From assembly GCF_014698755.1 (NCBI RefSeq), contig NZ_JACJTO010000010.1, forward strand, positions 48,092-112,091: DNA of 64,000 nt, in the 5' to 3' direction. The notes under the pieces were generated by a model, which ran no database searches, was not told the DNA's origin, and saw only the letters and a program-made list of their open reading frames with translations. The position numbers were made by a program, and so were the translations under genes. Numbering within the stretch: the stretch's first letter is position 1; the number at the start of each line of letters is the position of its first letter. The DNA is from Aphanizomenon flos-aquae FACHB-1287. Lineage in GTDB: Bacteria; Cyanobacteriota; Cyanobacteriia; Cyanobacteriales; Nostocaceae. Positions 16,273 to 26,670 of this stretch are shown one piece after another.

Positions 16273-16874
16273 GAACTTCTACCAGTGCCGATGAGTTCTT
16301 TGGGGCGTTCTGGTAGGGTTAAAATTGTTTGTGTTAGGTCAGAGGTTGGCAATTGGTCGGGTAGATATTCACGACGGGCTAAAATAATTGCGCCTACCAT
16401 GGCTATGAGCAAGAGGACAGAAGCTAACTCAAAGGGTAGCAAAAAGTCGCTAAAGAAATGCTCACCAATCACAATGATGGAATTTTGATTAACTTTCCCG
16501 TTATTTGAGTTAGCCCAAGGGGTAGCTAATACCATTGTACTTAAAAGAGCAAATAGTCCAAAACTGACTATAGCTGTAAATACTTTTCGTAATCCGGCGC
16601 TGGGTAATGGTGAAAAATCCTGTCTTTTGTTGACCAACATAATGGCAAACAGAATTAAAACGTTAATTGCACCAACATAAATTAGTATTTGTGCTGATGC
16701 GACAAAATCACCATTTAGCAACAGGTACATTCCCGCCATACTGATGAATACACCTCCCAGCAAAAAGGCGGAATAAACAATGTTAGAGAATAGCACTACA
16801 CCTAGTGCTGCCCCAATCATCATTACACCAAGAATGCCAAGTGATACAGACTGTACTCCTTCTGCTAGATTCAC
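16263..16874 (-). CDS. ndhG: NAD(P)H-quinone oxidoreductase subunit 6
   Basis: NdhG is a five-helix membrane subunit of NDH-1 (NuoJ homologue). The 203-residue protein opens MNLAEGVQSVSLGILGVMM and contains SAFLLGGVFISMAGMYLLL, including the pi-bulge helix region, and SAQILIYVGAINVLILFAIM, a family signature. The last residues (SSDN) and the stop come from a repeat array, so the C-terminal tail has probably been remodelled. It lies between ndhI and ndhE on the same strand. Confidence 0.97.
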   Translation of the reverse strand: MNLAEGVQSVSLGILGVMMIGAALGVVLFSNIVYSAFLLGGVFISMAGMYLLLNGDFVASAQILIYVGAINVLILFAIMLVNKRQDFSPLPSAGLRKVFTAIVSFGLFALLSTMVLATPWANSNNGKVNQNSIIVIGEHFFSDFLLPFELASVLLLIAMVGAIILARREYLPDQLPTSDLTQTILTLPERPKELIGTGRSSDN

Positions 16875-16915
16875 TGTTTTCTATCCTTATTGATGTTTAA
16901 TAAATATTGAGTAGT

Positions 16916-16990
16916 AATTGGTGATTGGTAATTGGTAATTGGAAAAATTTTGATTACCCATTACCCATTACCTATTACCCATTACCACTT
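16916..16990. repeat. AATTGGT/ATTACCC repeat array between ndhI and ndhG
   Basis: GGTAATTGGTAATTGG units are followed by their inverse, CCCATTACCCATTACC, so the array could fold back on itself. The ndhI end (GGT AAT GGG TAA) lies within it, so the stop is repeat-derived. Confidence 0.9.
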
Positions 16991-17559
16991 TCTACAAGGT
17001 CTTCTGGACGAGAACCAGCGCGGGGGGCATCAGCGGGTACTCCGTGGGGGTCCATGACACCTTTAGGGAGGTAAGCAAGTTCCCGCAATGGTTTCACCAT
17101 GGGATCATTTGTAACTTTATAGGGCAAACGTCCTAAAGCTACATTATCGTAATTAAGTTCATGGCGATCGTAAGTGGCGAGTTCATATTCTTCTGTCATG
17201 GATAAACAGTTGGTGGGACAGTATTCCACACAGTTACCGCAGAAGATACAAACTCCAAAATCAATACTGTAGTGTTTGAGCTTTTTCTTTTTAGCTACTT
17301 TGTCCATTTCCCAGTCAACTACAGGGAGATTAATAGGACAAACACGTACACAGACTTCACAAGCAATACACTTGTCAAATTCATAGTGAATGCGACCGCG
17401 AAATCTTTCACCGGGAATCAATTTTTCGTAGGGATATTGGACTGTAACTGGTCGCCGTCTCATGTGGTCAAAAGTCACAGATAGTCCTTGACCAATATAA
17501 CGACCTGCTTGTACTGCTTCTTTGGCGTAATCACCAACTTGTTTGAGGAACTTGAGCAT
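16975..17559 (-). CDS. ndhI: NAD(P)H-quinone oxidoreductase subunit I (2x[4Fe-4S])
   Basis: NdhI carries two 4Fe-4S clusters in the peripheral arm of NDH-1 and passes electrons towards plastoquinone. The two cluster motifs are [16 protein letters not shown] at about residues 64-79 and [16 protein letters not shown] at about 103-118; both have the full CxxCxxCxxxCP pattern. The product is 194 residues, in the usual cyanobacterial range. The C-terminal SGNG and stop are taken from an adjoining repeat array. It sits between ndhA and ndhG, as in other cyanobacteria. Confidence 0.97.
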   Translation of the reverse strand: MLKFLKQVGDYAKEAVQAGRYIGQGLSVTFDHMRRRPVTVQYPYEKLIPGERFRGRIHYEFDKCIACEVCVRVCPINLPVVDWEMDKVAKKKKLKHYSIDFGVCIFCGNCVEYCPTNCLSMTEEYELATYDRHELNYDNVALGRLPYKVTNDPMVKPLRELAYLPKGVMDPHGVPADAPRAGSRPEDLVESGNG

Positions 17560-17580
17560 TTTGTGTCTCTCTCTTTCTTT

Positions 17581-17614
17581 GTCAGTTGTCAGTTGTCAGT
17601 TGTCAGTTGTCAAT
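17581..17614. repeat. STRR array between ndhA and ndhI
   Basis: Four to five direct units of GTCAGTT lie in the gap just upstream of the ndhI start. Together with the arrays after ndhI and ndhG, each gap in the ndh cluster is filled by a different array. Confidence 0.88.
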
Positions 17615-17646
17615 TGTTAATGACATTGACCACTGACTGCTGCTGT

Positions 17647-18765
17647 TTAACCACCGAAGGCCAAGGGGAAGGCTAGTTTAAATGCGGCGGTTAATAGGAG
17701 ATTTACCAAGCCTATTGGTAAAAGGAATTTCCACCCTAAGTCTAGCAATTGGTCAATTCTTACCCGTGGTACTGTCCAACGGATCAGAATAGCAAGAAAT
17801 ACCAGTAAGTAGGCTTTGATTACGGTCATGGTAATGCCTATAACCGCTGTGACTACCTGAATTGCTGGGTCACTTTCACTGACTCCTAACCAACCAGTAA
17901 TCATGTCAAGGGGTATGGGACAATGCCAACCACCAAGGTACAAAATTGCTACTAGTAAGGCGGAAAGTACGAGGTTGATGTAGGAACTGAGGTAGAAAAG
18001 GGCAAATTTCATCCCTGAGTATTCGGTCTGATACCCGGCTACTAGTTCTTCTTCAGCTTCTGGTAAGTCAAAGGGTAAGCGTTCGCATTCTGCCAGGGCA
18101 GCTATCCAAAAGATCATAAAACCTAATGGTTGTCGCCAAATATTCCAGCCGAAAATCCCAAAGTTAGATTGCTGATTGACGATGTCAACGGTGCTGAGAC
18201 TATTGGACATCATGGCGATCGCTAGTACACTTAGTGCTAGGGGAATTTCATAACTAATGGACTGGGCTGCTGCCCGTAAACCTCCCAATAAGGCATATTT
18301 ATTATTGGAGGCATAACCTGCCATTAATAAGCCAATGGGTTGAATACTGGATAATGCAATCCACAAGAATACGCCCATACCGACGTTAGCAACGATGATA
18401 TTCTGTCCAAATGGCACAATTAAATACGACAGAAATACTGGTAAGACGACAATAATTGGACCAATGGTAAATAGCCAAGGATCTGCTTTGGCGGGGATGA
18501 TATCTTCTTTAAACACCAATTTCAAACCATCGGCAACAGGCACTAGTAATCCAAAAGGTCCTTGGTATTCAGGACCTATTCGTTGCTGTGCTGCTGCGGA
18601 AATTTTCCGTTCTAGCCAGGTCGCAACTAGTACGCCTACTGTAGCCCCAATTAGCATCAATACCATTGGTAATGGCATCCAAAGGGCTTTGGCCGCTCCT
18701 GGGGGTACGCCTAAGTCCTTGACAGATTGAATAAAAGTTCCTTGGAGGTCAATTCCTGGATTCAT
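17647..18765 (-). CDS. ndhA: NAD(P)H-quinone oxidoreductase subunit 1
   Basis: NdhA is the membrane subunit that forms the quinone-site entry of NDH-1 (NuoH homologue). The 372-residue protein has about eight transmembrane helices. It shows [20 protein letters not shown], the conserved cytoplasmic loop near the quinone chamber, and [20 protein letters not shown], the second conserved loop rich in acidic residues. It is the first of the ndhA-I-G-E series and lies 493 bp from gltA, the usual upstream neighbour in cyanobacteria. Confidence 0.97.
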   Translation of the reverse strand: MNPGIDLQGTFIQSVKDLGVPPGAAKALWMPLPMVLMLIGATVGVLVATWLERKISAAAQQRIGPEYQGPFGLLVPVADGLKLVFKEDIIPAKADPWLFTIGPIIVVLPVFLSYLIVPFGQNIIVANVGMGVFLWIALSSIQPIGLLMAGYASNNKYALLGGLRAAAQSISYEIPLALSVLAIAMMSNSLSTVDIVNQQSNFGIFGWNIWRQPLGFMIFWIAALAECERLPFDLPEAEEELVAGYQTEYSGMKFALFYLSSYINLVLSALLVAILYLGGWHCPIPLDMITGWLGVSESDPAIQVVTAVIGITMTVIKAYLLVFLAILIRWTVPRVRIDQLLDLGWKFLLPIGLVNLLLTAAFKLAFPLAFGG

Positions 18766-19258
18766 GTTTGCTGCTCTTTAAGTCAACGTTCTGATGAACT
18801 ATTAAAAATGAAATCAGTGATTTTCATCTTTTGTTCTTCAGCTTTAAGTACAGTCCCTGCAATGTTTACGATGATACCCGATTGAAGTTTATTCCCTTCA
18901 ATACTGTTAATTCATGAGTTTAGTATATCCTTGGATGGTTTTCCCCATCAGACTCCACAAGACAACTTCTACTTATGGTTAGGATTGGAAATTGATGATT
19001 CGTGAGTGGGAAAATGGGCTTTATGTTTAACTATCCAGTTTTCAGACAGAACAAACTAGCCGCTTCCAGACTGGCAACGGTTATCTGCTGTATGCAAATT
19101 ATCTGATTTTCTGGGATTGGCTGCTGTTGTAAATTTGCCAATTTTGGCGGGTTCTGATTTTGGACTACAAGCTCCAATGGTAGATAGGACGGTTATTAAT
19201 CTGTCCACTAGAGGACTTGAATTGAATATCCAAAATCTAGAGTTGAGTTGTTTGTCAG
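18766..19258. other. Intergenic region between gltA and ndhA
   Basis: About 490 bp with no supported gene on either strand. It presumably holds the ndhA promoter. A plus-strand frame that enters gltA from here is antisense to the gene end and was not accepted. Confidence 0.6.
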
Positions 19259-20395
19259 TTAACGTTGGTCAATGGGAGTGTAAGCAACTTCATGACGACC
19301 GTCGTAAATTTGGGTAGGACGGAAAATCCGGTTTTCTACCAATTGTTCTTTCCAGTGTGCTAACCAGCCAGCTACACGAGCAATGGCAAATACTGGTGTA
19401 AATAAGTCTGTAGGAATCCCCATTTTCCTATACACTAAACCGGAATAAAAGTCAACATTAGGATAAATCCCTCTGTCACCCAGTTTTTCAGAAACTACCC
19501 TTTCCATTTCTACGGCAATTTCATAATATTCGTCATAGCCAAACTTCTCAAACAACTGCTCTGCTAAGTTTTGTAAGATTGTAGCCCGGGGATCTTTGAC
19601 TTTGTAAACACGATGTCCAAAACCCATAATTTTGGCTTTGCGTTGGAGAAGATCATCTACATAGGGGATAACATTTTTTACAGAACCGATGTTTTCTAAC
19701 ATCTGAATTACTTCTTCATTCGCTCCACCATGCAATGGTCCACCTAAAGTACCTACGGCACTAGCTACTACTGCATAGGGATCTGTTAAGGTTGAAGCTG
19801 TGACTCTAGCACTAAATGTGGAAGCATTCATTGTATGCTCAACATGGAGTATTAGGCAAATATCAAATATTTTAGCGAATAAGGGATCAGGTTCTTTCTC
19901 ATTCAGCATATACAGAAAGTTTTCCGCATAGCCTAGACCGTCCCTAGGTTTAACGGGGTCGTTTCCTTCCCGCATTAACTGGAAGGCTGCTACCATTGTG
20001 GGAATAGTCGCTATTAACCGGACAGCGGAGTTGCGAATATAGACCGGATTATGTAAGTCACGGCGAGAATAGAATAAACCTAAAGCAGCAGCAGAAGCTT
20101 GAAGAGCATCCATAGGATGACCACTTTCAGGAAAGCATTTCATCATATCCCTAATGCGGTATTTGATGCGACGATGAAAGAGAACTTCATACTCAAATGC
20201 TTTTAGTTCTTCTTTGGTTGGTAATTCACCCCAAATTAAAAGATATGCAGTTTCTAGGAATGTGCTTTTTTCTGCTAATTCCTCAATCCTGATACCACGA
20301 TATTCTAGAATTCCTTTTTGCCCATCTACATAACTAATGCTTGATTGGGCTGCGGGAATGCCTTCTAAACCAGGCTTGTATTCGCACACCGTCAT
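19259..20395 (-). CDS. gltA: Citrate synthase
   Basis: Citrate synthase condenses oxaloacetate and acetyl-CoA to citrate, feeding 2-oxoglutarate for nitrogen assimilation. The 378-residue protein has the three active-site regions: LHVEHTMNAST, GPLHGGANEEVIQML and IMGFGHRVYKVKDPRA, plus the catalytic Asp in NVDFYSGLVY. It is of the short prokaryotic type. The start MTVCEYKPGLEG is typical of cyanobacteria. It is upstream of ndhA on the same strand but with a long gap, so it probably has its own transcript. Confidence 0.97.
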   Translation of the reverse strand: MTVCEYKPGLEGIPAAQSSISYVDGQKGILEYRGIRIEELAEKSTFLETAYLLIWGELPTKEELKAFEYEVLFHRRIKYRIRDMMKCFPESGHPMDALQASAAALGLFYSRRDLHNPVYIRNSAVRLIATIPTMVAAFQLMREGNDPVKPRDGLGYAENFLYMLNEKEPDPLFAKIFDICLILHVEHTMNASTFSARVTASTLTDPYAVVASAVGTLGGPLHGGANEEVIQMLENIGSVKNVIPYVDDLLQRKAKIMGFGHRVYKVKDPRATILQNLAEQLFEKFGYDEYYEIAVEMERVVSEKLGDRGIYPNVDFYSGLVYRKMGIPTDLFTPVFAIARVAGWLAHWKEQLVENRIFRPTQIYDGRHEVAYTPIDQR

Positions 20396-20482
20396 GGCAA
20401 CACCATTTACTTTGTAAAATATCTGCTCACATTAACTCATCAGAGACTATTTTCACTATGACAGTTGCAGATGTAACAACTA

Positions 20483-20977
20483 TTATAGTAGGTACTTGGG
20501 TTGTGTTAACCAAAACATTTGACTACGACCCAAGGGAGAACCATCATCTGGTAGTTTTATTCCCATCATACCTGCTTTTTTGAGGATGAGGCTTTCTTTT
20601 GCTTCTCCCCAGAGGAGAATTTCTGCCCAATGGCTTAAACTAGGTTCATGGCCTACTAATGCTAGTTTAGTTTTCTGGGGATATTTTCTGGGTTTAAGCC
20701 ATTCTTGCCACCAATTTTGAATATTACCATCAAAGCTCAGATGATCTGATGTTTCTAACTGGGAACTTAGTCCAGCAGCAATGAGTATTTCTGCTGTTTG
20801 GTAAGCACGAACTAGGGGACTGGTGAGTATTAAATCAAAGTTAAAACTGAGTTTGACTAATCTCTGGGCTATTTTCTCGGTTTTTTCTTTTCCTTCTGGG
20901 GTGAGTTGTCGTTCTTCGTCTTTTAGTCCTGGTTGATGTTCTTCTGCGATACCATGACGGATTAAGTATAGTTCCAT
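20483..20977 (-). CDS. sixA: Phosphohistidine phosphatase SixA
   Basis: SixA is a small histidine phosphatase that removes phosphate from phosphohistidine proteins, for example HPt domains. The 164-residue protein opens MELYLIRHGIAEEHQPGL, with the catalytic RHG, and has the second catalytic His in LVGHEPSLSHWAE, plus LTSPLVRAYQTAEIL, the branch-1 motif. It is upstream of gltA on the same strand, 87 bp away. Whether it acts on PTS-like or two-component proteins in this organism is unknown. Confidence 0.92.
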   Translation of the reverse strand: MELYLIRHGIAEEHQPGLKDEERQLTPEGKEKTEKIAQRLVKLSFNFDLILTSPLVRAYQTAEILIAAGLSSQLETSDHLSFDGNIQNWWQEWLKPRKYPQKTKLALVGHEPSLSHWAEILLWGEAKESLILKKAGMMGIKLPDDGSPLGRSQMFWLTQPKYLL

Positions 20978-21012
20978 GTTTTTAGTTGGGTGTTTTTATA
21001 TTATTTTTGTTT

Positions 21013-21047
21013 CGCGCAGAGACGCAAAGACGCAAAGGCGCAAAGAA
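21013..21047. repeat. GACGCAAAG-type repeat
   Basis: CGCAGAGACGCAAAGACGC and following units form a short tandem array. The same family appears after the Uma2 gene (46202-46228) and, in frame, within ileS (43391-43422). Confidence 0.85.
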
Positions 21048-21084
21048 GAGGGTAAGAGTCAGCAGTTTTGCAGTTTAACCCAAT

Positions 21085-21765
21085 CTACGATAGATTGCTT
21101 TCATCTGTAGAAATATTCTGTTCAGCCTCTGATTCAGCTTCATAAATCAGCGGATATAGTGAAAGTCTATCTCTCATATCTCTAGCTAGTTGATCAAATG
21201 TTATGCAAATTACTTTGCGTGAATCTACTAAAACTTTATTTAAACGCCAATTCAATCTTGCTTTATCAATAGGAGATATAAAAGCGTCTCTACCTATAAC
21301 AAGAATCCCGTAAAATTCTATATTCTCACTGCCAAAAATAGAACGAGCTAAAGACGTATTCTTATAATCATCAATTTTCCAAAACCAATCAATGATTTGA
21401 CTAAATCCATGTTCAAATCTAGCCGACCACTCTGATGTAGTTTTTCCTTTTTTGTTTACAAAAATACTATTTTTTGTAGCATCTTCAAATTCAATGAAAC
21501 AGTAAGTATTATTGACAGAATCACCAATGGCTAAATCGGCTAGAAAGTCTCCAAAAAATGTAAATTCATGTTTAATTTGGTTGAATCTAATGATTTGAGG
21601 AACGTAAAAACCAATAAATGCAGACAAATGTAATCTCTGTTTGAAAAAAGGAAGTATATCCTTACTTTCCTTTAATTCTTTATTATTGAGAAGTAACTTT
21701 TCAAATTCTTCAAGCTCAACTAAGCACTTTTTAATGTCTAAATTGAATGAGTCTAGTCCTTTCAC
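21085..21765 (-). CDS. Shedu-like DUF4263 nuclease-family protein
   Basis: This 226-residue protein resembles the DUF4263 C-terminal domain of Shedu (SduA) anti-phage proteins, a PD-(D/E)XK nuclease branch. The middle shows FGDFLADLAIGD, then CFIEFED (acidic strand with the E-x-E pattern usual for this branch) and RFEHGFSQIIDWFWKI, a helix typical of the domain. The start codon is GTG at 21765, three bases after the stop of a RelE-like gene, so the two are coupled. There is no recognisable N-terminal sensor domain, which Shedu proteins often carry. Function as defence is inferred from the family, not shown. Confidence 0.7.
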   Translation of the reverse strand: MKGLDSFNLDIKKCLVELEEFEKLLLNNKELKESKDILPFFKQRLHLSAFIGFYVPQIIRFNQIKHEFTFFGDFLADLAIGDSVNNTYCFIEFEDATKNSIFVNKKGKTTSEWSARFEHGFSQIIDWFWKIDDYKNTSLARSIFGSENIEFYGILVIGRDAFISPIDKARLNWRLNKVLVDSRKVICITFDQLARDMRDRLSLYPLIYEAESEAEQNISTDESNLS

Positions 21766-21768
21766 GTT

Positions 21769-22089
21769 CTATACCTCTTTCAATGAGCCATAGAATTTCT
21801 CCAGACGGTCATGATTAACTATATCAATAATAGTTATTTCCCTATCTTGAAATTTAAATATAATTCTATATTTTAGACCTGCTCGCGCAATGAAATAATT
21901 GGGAATAGATTTCAGCTTATAAGTTTGAGTTTGTGAACAAAAAGGATCTTCTTCTAAGCAATTCATTGCACGTATAACTGTTCCTTGATCTCTGGTTGGT
22001 AAAGCATCAAGTGCTATTTGTGCTTTATCAAGTAAAACTACTTGGTTATTGTTTAGCCGTTGGTTATTAGATTCAATACCTGAATTCAT
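21769..22089 (-). CDS. RelE/ParE-family toxin-like protein
   Basis: This 106-residue protein has the compact RelE/ParE fold signature: a helical N-terminal half with AQIALDALPTRDQGTVIRAM, then strand-rich IARAGLKYRIIFKFQD and ITIIDIVNHDR. Family toxins cut ribosome-bound mRNA or inhibit gyrase. No antitoxin gene lies before it; instead the stop is followed after three bases by the GTG of a Shedu-like gene. The N-terminal 18 residues (MNSGIESNN...) look unrelated to the domain. An orphan toxin, a solitary housekeeping nuclease, or a part of a new two-gene unit are all possible. Confidence 0.68.
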   Translation of the reverse strand: MNSGIESNNQRLNNNQVVLLDKAQIALDALPTRDQGTVIRAMNCLEEDPFCSQTQTYKLKSIPNYFIARAGLKYRIIFKFQDREITIIDIVNHDRLEKFYGSLKEV

Positions 22090-22263
22090 AACATGACAGA
22101 ATTTTTCTAAATAATATCCATATTATACTACTATTAAGACTTTGACTACTATATGTTTTGGAAGATTATGTATTTGAATCACCTCACAGTTTTTCAAATT
22201 AACCTTTTACCGTGTTATTAATGATAATCTGAGCTACGGAAATGAGATATTGCACTACAAATA

Positions 22264-22923
22264 TTAATAGTGCTTATTTGCTTTCAAAATTTGTAATCCA
22301 AGGTCAATTGTTTCACGACACCAATTAGCATCTTCCTGAGACCAGTTTAGCTCCTCAACAAGATATTGCTTGAGCAGTTCAATATTTATATTCTTTTTAC
22401 AACGCGAAGCAGCACAAATAAAGAAATAAAGTCGCTCCTTATCATTAAGATGATAGCTAAGAGGGCTAAAGCTCAGGTATGTTTCAAATAAATCTCTTGC
22501 TTTTGTAGATGAAATTATTTCCTTTAATCCAATCTCTTCTTTTGATATTTCAATGGAAATTTTATGCCTATTAGAATCAATAAAGCCCTTGAAATCTTGA
22601 TAAAAATGTCTTAATAAAGCATTATATTCTAGCATTGGTATATGACCGTGCTGCGAATTAAAAATATTTACTATAGAATAAAACTGATCTTTTCTTTTAG
22701 TAATAAGAAAGGTTGGTTTGTGGTGGTCATCATCTAAAAACAAGATACATGAAGAATTACTAGTTTCTTCTATATGTTCTTTTATATGTTCTTTAGATTC
22801 CTTTTCGAGATAAGTCCAATTCTTAACCTGTTGAGTAAAATTTATAATAATATCAATAAATTCGGAATCGCTCACTTCTTTTAATTTTAATTTTAATTCT
22901 TGATAAGCCTTCATTTTGTTCAC
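22264..22923 (-). CDS. Hypothetical protein
   Basis: I do not recognise this 219-residue protein. It is soluble, mostly helical by composition, Lys/Glu-rich at the N-terminus (KAYQELKLKLKEVSDSEF), with a central strand-rich section (SCILFLDDDHHKPTFLITKR) and a helical C-terminal part (KKNINIELLKQYLVEELNWS). The His/Asp cluster LDDDHHKP is notable but unassigned. It lies 174 bp upstream of the RelE-like gene on the same strand and could be a member of the same small defence-like group, by position only. The start could be either of the first two Met codons. Confidence 0.6.
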   Translation of the reverse strand: MNKMKAYQELKLKLKEVSDSEFIDIIINFTQQVKNWTYLEKESKEHIKEHIEETSNSSCILFLDDDHHKPTFLITKRKDQFYSIVNIFNSQHGHIPMLEYNALLRHFYQDFKGFIDSNRHKISIEISKEEIGLKEIISSTKARDLFETYLSFSPLSYHLNDKERLYFFICAASRCKKNINIELLKQYLVEELNWSQEDANWCRETIDLGLQILKANKHY

Positions 22924-23192
22924 CTAATAACATCTAAAATTTAACTTACTTGAAATTTACTAAAGTGTCAACAATAACACTAGGCATGACCTAAATCCTC
23001 AATCAGTTCAGCCTCAGTGAGTTTAAAGGTGCTAATAAGATGATATTATACCATAATTTGCTATATGTAAGTAGTTTAGCTTGATTCTTTTCGATTGATA
23101 GTCTAGAGTGCGATGAAAACTTTTAAAATGGTTAATATAAACTGCTTCTAGATTTTAATATCGGCAGTAACTTCTAATTTAGCGTAAAACTT

Positions 23193-26100
23193 ATGGCCTT
23201 TTCTTCTATTGTGCGTGCTTTGGCGCGATCGCCTCTTACCGCAGAATTCATTAGCAAACTCAACAAACAACAGGAATTGCGGTTAAATGGGATTTCTCGT
23301 CTCCCTAAGGGACTGGTAGCTTCAGCATTAGCAAACTATGAAGATCAGGATTTGTGTGTGTTCTGTGCTACACTGGAGGAGGCTGGCCGGGTTTTTGCCC
23401 AAATGGAGGCAATGGGATGGAAAACTGTCCACTTTTACCCTACTTCTGAAGCTTCTCCCTATGAACCCTTTGACCCGGAAAATGAGTTGAGTTGGGGACA
23501 AATGCAGGTTTTAGCTGATTTGGTCAATGGTCGGTCGTCAGTGGTTAGTGGTCAGTTGCTAAAACAAAAAACTGCCATAATTGCTACTGTAGGTGCATTA
23601 CAGCCACATTTGCCACCTCCCTCGGCGTTTAAATTATTTTGTATAACTTTAGCCAAAGGGATGGAATTTGATTTAGATGGATTTGCTGAGAAAATTACTC
23701 TTTTGGGATATGCACGAGTTCCCCTGGTGGAAACTGAAGGACAATGGAGCAGACGGGGGGATATTGTGGATGTGTTTCCGGTGTCTTCAGAGTTGCCTGT
23801 GCGCTTGGAATGGTTTGGTGATGAAATTGAACAAATTCGGGAATTTGACCCCTCTACTCAGCGTTCAGCCTTGGATAAGGTGGAAAAAATTACTCTCACC
23901 CCCACAAGTTTCGCACCCATCATTTTAGACGGACTGAAGAATTTACCAAATGCAGAGACGTTTCATGAAACGTCTCTACAAGAAGGAAGTCGGCGATTTT
24001 TGGGGTTGGCCTTTACAAAACCCGCTTCATTGCTGGACTATTTACCTAAAAATACTCTCGTTGTCATTGATGAACCAGAACAATGTTATGCTCATAGCGA
24101 TCGCTGGGTAGAAAATGCTAATAGTCAGTGGTCAGTTGTCAGTGGTCAGTTGTCCGTTGAATTACCTAAAATTCATCGCAATTTTGATGAGTGTATAGCA
24201 GAAATTAGTAATTTTAAAAAGTTATATTTATCGGAATTATCAGAAGAAAGTAGTGGTTTAAATTTAGGAAGTAGACCCTTACCTGTAACTCCTCATCAAT
24301 TTGCTAAATTAGGGGAAACTATTAGAAACGAGAGAGAACGCAATTTTGCAATTTGGATAATTTCGGCTCAACCTTCCCGTTCGGTTTCTCTCCTCCAAGA
24401 ACACGATTGTCCCGCGCAGTTTATCCCTAATCCCCGTGATTATCAAGCTATTGATAAACTGCAAATTAATCATACACCTATTGCTCTAAAATATTCTGGT
24501 TTGGCAGAATTAGAAGGGTTTATTTTACCTTCTTATCGGTTAGTTATTGTCACTGATAGAGAGTTTTATGGACAACATTCTTTAGCTAATTTTGGTTATG
24601 TTCGCAAACGTCGTCAAGCGACATCTAAACAAGTTGATCCTAATAAATTACGTCCAGGGGATTTTGTTGTTCATCGTAGTCATGGAATTGGCAAATTTGT
24701 CAAATTAGAAAGTCTGACAATTAACGAGGAAACTCGTGATTATTTAGTTGTGCAATATGCAGATGGTTTATTAAGAGTTGCTGCTGATCAGGTTGGTTCT
24801 TTATCTCGATTTAGAACTAATGTAGATAAACCTCCAGAACTGCATAAAATGACCGGAAAAGCTTGGGATAATACTAAAAATAAAGTCCGTAAAGCGATTA
24901 AGAAATTAGCAGTAGATTTGTTAAAATTGTATGCAGCACGATCTAAACAACAGGGGTTTTCCTATCCCGCAGATATGCCTTGGCAAGAAGAAATGGAAGA
25001 TTCTTTCCCTTATCAACCTACCATAGATCAGCTAAAAGCGGTGCAAGATGTAAAACGAGATATGGAAAGTGAAAGACCTATGGATAGGTTAGTATGTGGA
25101 GATGTGGGTTTTGGCAAAACAGAAGTGGCAATTAGGGCGATTTTTAAGGCTGTTACCGCAGGAAAACAAGTCGCACTTTTAGCCCCAACGACAATTTTAA
25201 CTCAACAACATTATCACACAATTAAAGAACGTTTTGCACCTTATCCAATTAATGTAGGTTTACTCAATCGCTTTCGTAGTGCGGAAGAAAAACGGAATAT
25301 TCAAAAACGTCTTGCAACTGGAGAATTAGATATAGTTGTCGGTACACATCAATTATTAGGAAAAAGTGTGCAATTTAAAGATTTAGGACTTTTAGTAATT
25401 GATGAAGAACAAAGATTTGGAGTTAATCAAAAGGAAAAAATCAAAAGTCTGAAAACAGAAGTTGATGTTTTAACTCTTTCTGCTACTCCTATTCCCAGAA
25501 CCTTATATATGTCATTGTCGGGAATTAGAGAAATGAGTTTAATTACAACTCCACCTCCAACTAGAAGACCAATTCAAACTCATCTCGCACCTTTAAATTC
25601 TGACATTGTGAGAAGTGCAATTCGTCAAGAATTAGATCGAGGTGGCCAGGTATTTTATGTAGTTCCACGAGTAGAAGGAATTGAAGAAACCACTGCAAAT
25701 TTACGGGAAATGATCCCTGGAGGAAGATTTGCGATCGCTCATGGTCAAATGGATGAAAGTGAGTTAGAATCAACTATGTTGACCTTCGGAAATAATGACG
25801 CGGATATTCTTGTTTGTACAACAATTATTGAATCTGGTTTGGATATTCCGCGAGTTAATACAATTTTAATTGAAGATGCTCACCGTTTTGGTTTATCTCA
25901 ATTATATCAATTACGAGGTCGAGTTGGTCGTGCAGGAATTCAAGCTCACGCATGGTTATTTTACCCCAAACAACGAGAATTATCTGATGCTGCTAGACAA
26001 AGATTAAGAGCAATTCAAGAATTTACTCAACTCGGTTCTGGATATCAATTAGCAATGCGAGATATGGAAATTCGCGGGGTAGGAAACTTGCTAGGTGCAG

Positions 26101-26657
26101 AACAATCTGGTCAAATGGATGCAATTGGTTTTGATTTGTATATGGAAATGTTAGAGGAAGCAATTCGAGAAATTAGAGGTCAAGAAATACCGAAAGTTGA
26201 AGATACGCAAATTGATCTTAATGTCACTGCATTTATTCCTTCCAATTACATTACTGATCTTGATCAGAAAATGAGTGCTTATCGCGCTGTAGCTACAGCA
26301 AAATCAAAATATGAATTAAAACAAATCGCTGCTGAATGGACTGATAGATATGGTACTATACCTGTACCTGCAAATCAATTATTGCGAGTTATGGAATTAA
26401 AACAATTAGCTAAAAATTTGGGATTTAGTCGTATTAAACCAGAGAATAAACAGCATATTGTTTTAGAAACACCCATGGAAGAACCAGCTTGGAATTTATT
26501 AGCAGAAAAGTTAACTTCAAATATGAAAACCAGATTTGTTTATTCTCCTGGAAAAGTCACAGCAAGAGGTTTAGGAGTCTTTAAAGCAGATCAACAATTG
26601 CAGACTTTAATAGATACTTTTATGAAAATGCAAGGTGCAATTTCTGAAACTCCTTGA
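23193..26657 (+). CDS. mfd: Transcription-repair coupling factor
   Basis: Mfd removes RNA polymerase stalled at DNA damage and recruits UvrA. The 1154-residue protein has the UvrB-like N-terminal part, the RNA-polymerase-interaction domain ([18 protein letters not shown] near residue 490), and a RecG-like helicase with Walker [17 protein letters not shown] box [20 protein letters not shown] and motif [12 protein letters not shown], followed by the C-terminal TRCF domain. Three repeat-derived segments are inserted in frame in the N-terminal third (residues about 112-122, 253-263 and 310-323). No frameshift results, so the gene appears functional. Confidence 0.97.
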   Translation: MAFSSIVRALARSPLTAEFISKLNKQQELRLNGISRLPKGLVASALANYEDQDLCVFCATLEEAGRVFAQMEAMGWKTVHFYPTSEASPYEPFDPENELSWGQMQVLADLVNGRSSVVSGQLLKQKTAIIATVGALQPHLPPPSAFKLFCITLAKGMEFDLDGFAEKITLLGYARVPLVETEGQWSRRGDIVDVFPVSSELPVRLEWFGDEIEQIREFDPSTQRSALDKVEKITLTPTSFAPIILDGLKNLPNAETFHETSLQEGSRRFLGLAFTKPASLLDYLPKNTLVVIDEPEQCYAHSDRWVENANSQWSVVSGQLSVELPKIHRNFDECIAEISNFKKLYLSELSEESSGLNLGSRPLPVTPHQFAKLGETIRNERERNFAIWIISAQPSRSVSLLQEHDCPAQFIPNPRDYQAIDKLQINHTPIALKYSGLAELEGFILPSYRLVIVTDREFYGQHSLANFGYVRKRRQATSKQVDPNKLRPGDFVVHRSHGIGKFVKLESLTINEETRDYLVVQYADGLLRVAADQVGSLSRFRTNVDKPPELHKMTGKAWDNTKNKVRKAIKKLAVDLLKLYAARSKQQGFSYPADMPWQEEMEDSFPYQPTIDQLKAVQDVKRDMESERPMDRLVCGDVGFGKTEVAIRAIFKAVTAGKQVALLAPTTILTQQHYHTIKERFAPYPINVGLLNRFRSAEEKRNIQKRLATGELDIVVGTHQLLGKSVQFKDLGLLVIDEEQRFGVNQKEKIKSLKTEVDVLTLSATPIPRTLYMSLSGIREMSLITTPPPTRRPIQTHLAPLNSDIVRSAIRQELDRGGQVFYVVPRVEGIEETTANLREMIPGGRFAIAHGQMDESELESTMLTFGNNDADILVCTTIIESGLDIPRVNTILIEDAHRFGLSQLYQLRGRVGRAGIQAHAWLFYPKQRELSDAARQRLRAIQEFTQLGSGYQLAMRDMEIRGVGNLLGAEQSGQMDAIGFDLYMEMLEEAIREIRGQEIPKVEDTQIDLNVTAFIPSNYITDLDQKMSAYRAVATAKSKYELKQIAAEWTDRYGTIPVPANQLLRVMELKQLAKNLGFSRIKPENKQHIVLETPMEEPAWNLLAEKLTSNMKTRFVYSPGKVTARGLGVFKADQQLQTLIDTFMKMQGAISETP
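23523..23560 (+). repeat. STRR units in frame within mfd (first)
   Basis: GTCGTCAGTGGTTAGTGGTC and TTGC belong to the same repeat family as the arrays between genes, here read as SSVVSGQLL. The insert keeps the frame. Confidence 0.85.
23951..23981 (+). repeat. Palindromic repeat in frame within mfd
   Basis: AGAGACGTTT and its inverse AAACGTCTCT flank CATG, reading [10 protein letters not shown] in Mfd. A near copy is at 33225-33255 between genes. Confidence 0.88.
24120..24161 (+). repeat. STRR units in frame within mfd (second)
   Basis: AGTCAGTGGTCAGTTGTC and a further copy are read as [12 protein letters not shown]. The peptide SVVSGQL also occurs at the first mfd insertion. Confidence 0.88.
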
Positions 26658-26670
26658 GTTTGATTTTGTA

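Noticed and set aside
22970..23045. Minus-strand end STFKLTEAELIEDLGHA as a possible antitoxin remnant upstream of the 219-residue gene
   Set aside because: Only about 20 codons are protein-like and no start or family is evident; too little to call.
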